Shown here: positions 5,182-5,235 of the stretch, piece by piece | Numbering within the stretch: the first letter of the stretch is position 1 | Layout: the number at the start of each line of letters is the position of its first letter | Source of the DNA: a bacterium | GTDB taxonomy: Bacteria; Patescibacteriota; Patescibacteriia; JAACEG01 | NCBI GenBank assembly: GCA_027040785.1 | Contig: JALULG010000039.1 | Span: 1-5,235, forward strand | Length of the DNA: 5,235 bases | Direction: 5' to 3' | Notes under the pieces: model-generated | Seen by the model: the letters and a program-made list of their open reading frames with translations, nothing else | What the model was told of the DNA's origin: nothing | Databases searched by the model: none | Program-made: the position numbers and the translations under genes

Positions 5182-5235
5182 TAAATTGATTATCTTAAAA
5201 ATACAAAACCTGGCTTTTTTAAAAAAACTTTGATA

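Noticed and set aside
5211..5230. T6A7 tract near the right edge as a possible terminator
   Set aside because: There is no GC stem within the window. A GGC run precedes the T tract but its complementary arm is not present, so it is probably just an A-tract upstream of the promoter.

Overview
This is a compact, AT-rich bacterial housekeeping segment. The proteins are rich in Lys, Ile and Asn, all seven stop codons are TAA, gaps between genes are tiny, and five of six visible starts lack a Shine-Dalgarno sequence. I infer a small-genome bacterium, most plausibly of the Candidate Phyla Radiation (Patescibacteria/Parcubacteria type). No marker here proves that, and another AT-rich lineage is possible. 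Nothing suggests a recoded TGA: every reading frame closes with TAA and tryptophans are TGG.

Layout. Bases 1-96 hold the Lys/Glu-rich tail of an unidentified upstream gene. A 10-bp hairpin with a T tract (132-170) separates it from gyrA (186-2663), a complete DNA gyrase A subunit with its catalytic tyrosine and a six-blade C-terminal domain. After a 77-base gap with a possible promoter comes a tight same-strand run: rpmF (L32), nusB, tRNA-Thr(GGU), tRNA-Thr(UGU), rpmG (L33), uppS and tRNA-Glu(CUC). It ends at a strong hairpin terminator (4566-4589). On the other strand, converging on that terminator, is a four-helix membrane protein of unknown function (4591-5133). It has its own extended -10 promoter and the only strong Shine-Dalgarno sequence in the window.

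How the genes work together. The rpmF-to-tRNA-Glu run looks like one transcription unit devoted mainly to translation: two zinc-ribbon 50S proteins, the rRNA antitermination factor NusB and three tRNAs with encoded CCA ends, plus the enzyme that makes the undecaprenyl carrier lipid for cell-wall synthesis. Two tRNAs start on the base right after a stop codon (nusB/tRNA-Thr and uppS/tRNA-Glu), so RNase P processing should also set the 3' ends of the neighbouring mRNAs.

I found no mobile element, CRISPR array, phage gene, defence gene or clearly new system. The points worth a second look are the zero-gap mRNA/tRNA junctions, the contrast in ribosome binding sites, a palindrome before rpmG, the gyrA leader, and the orphan membrane protein.
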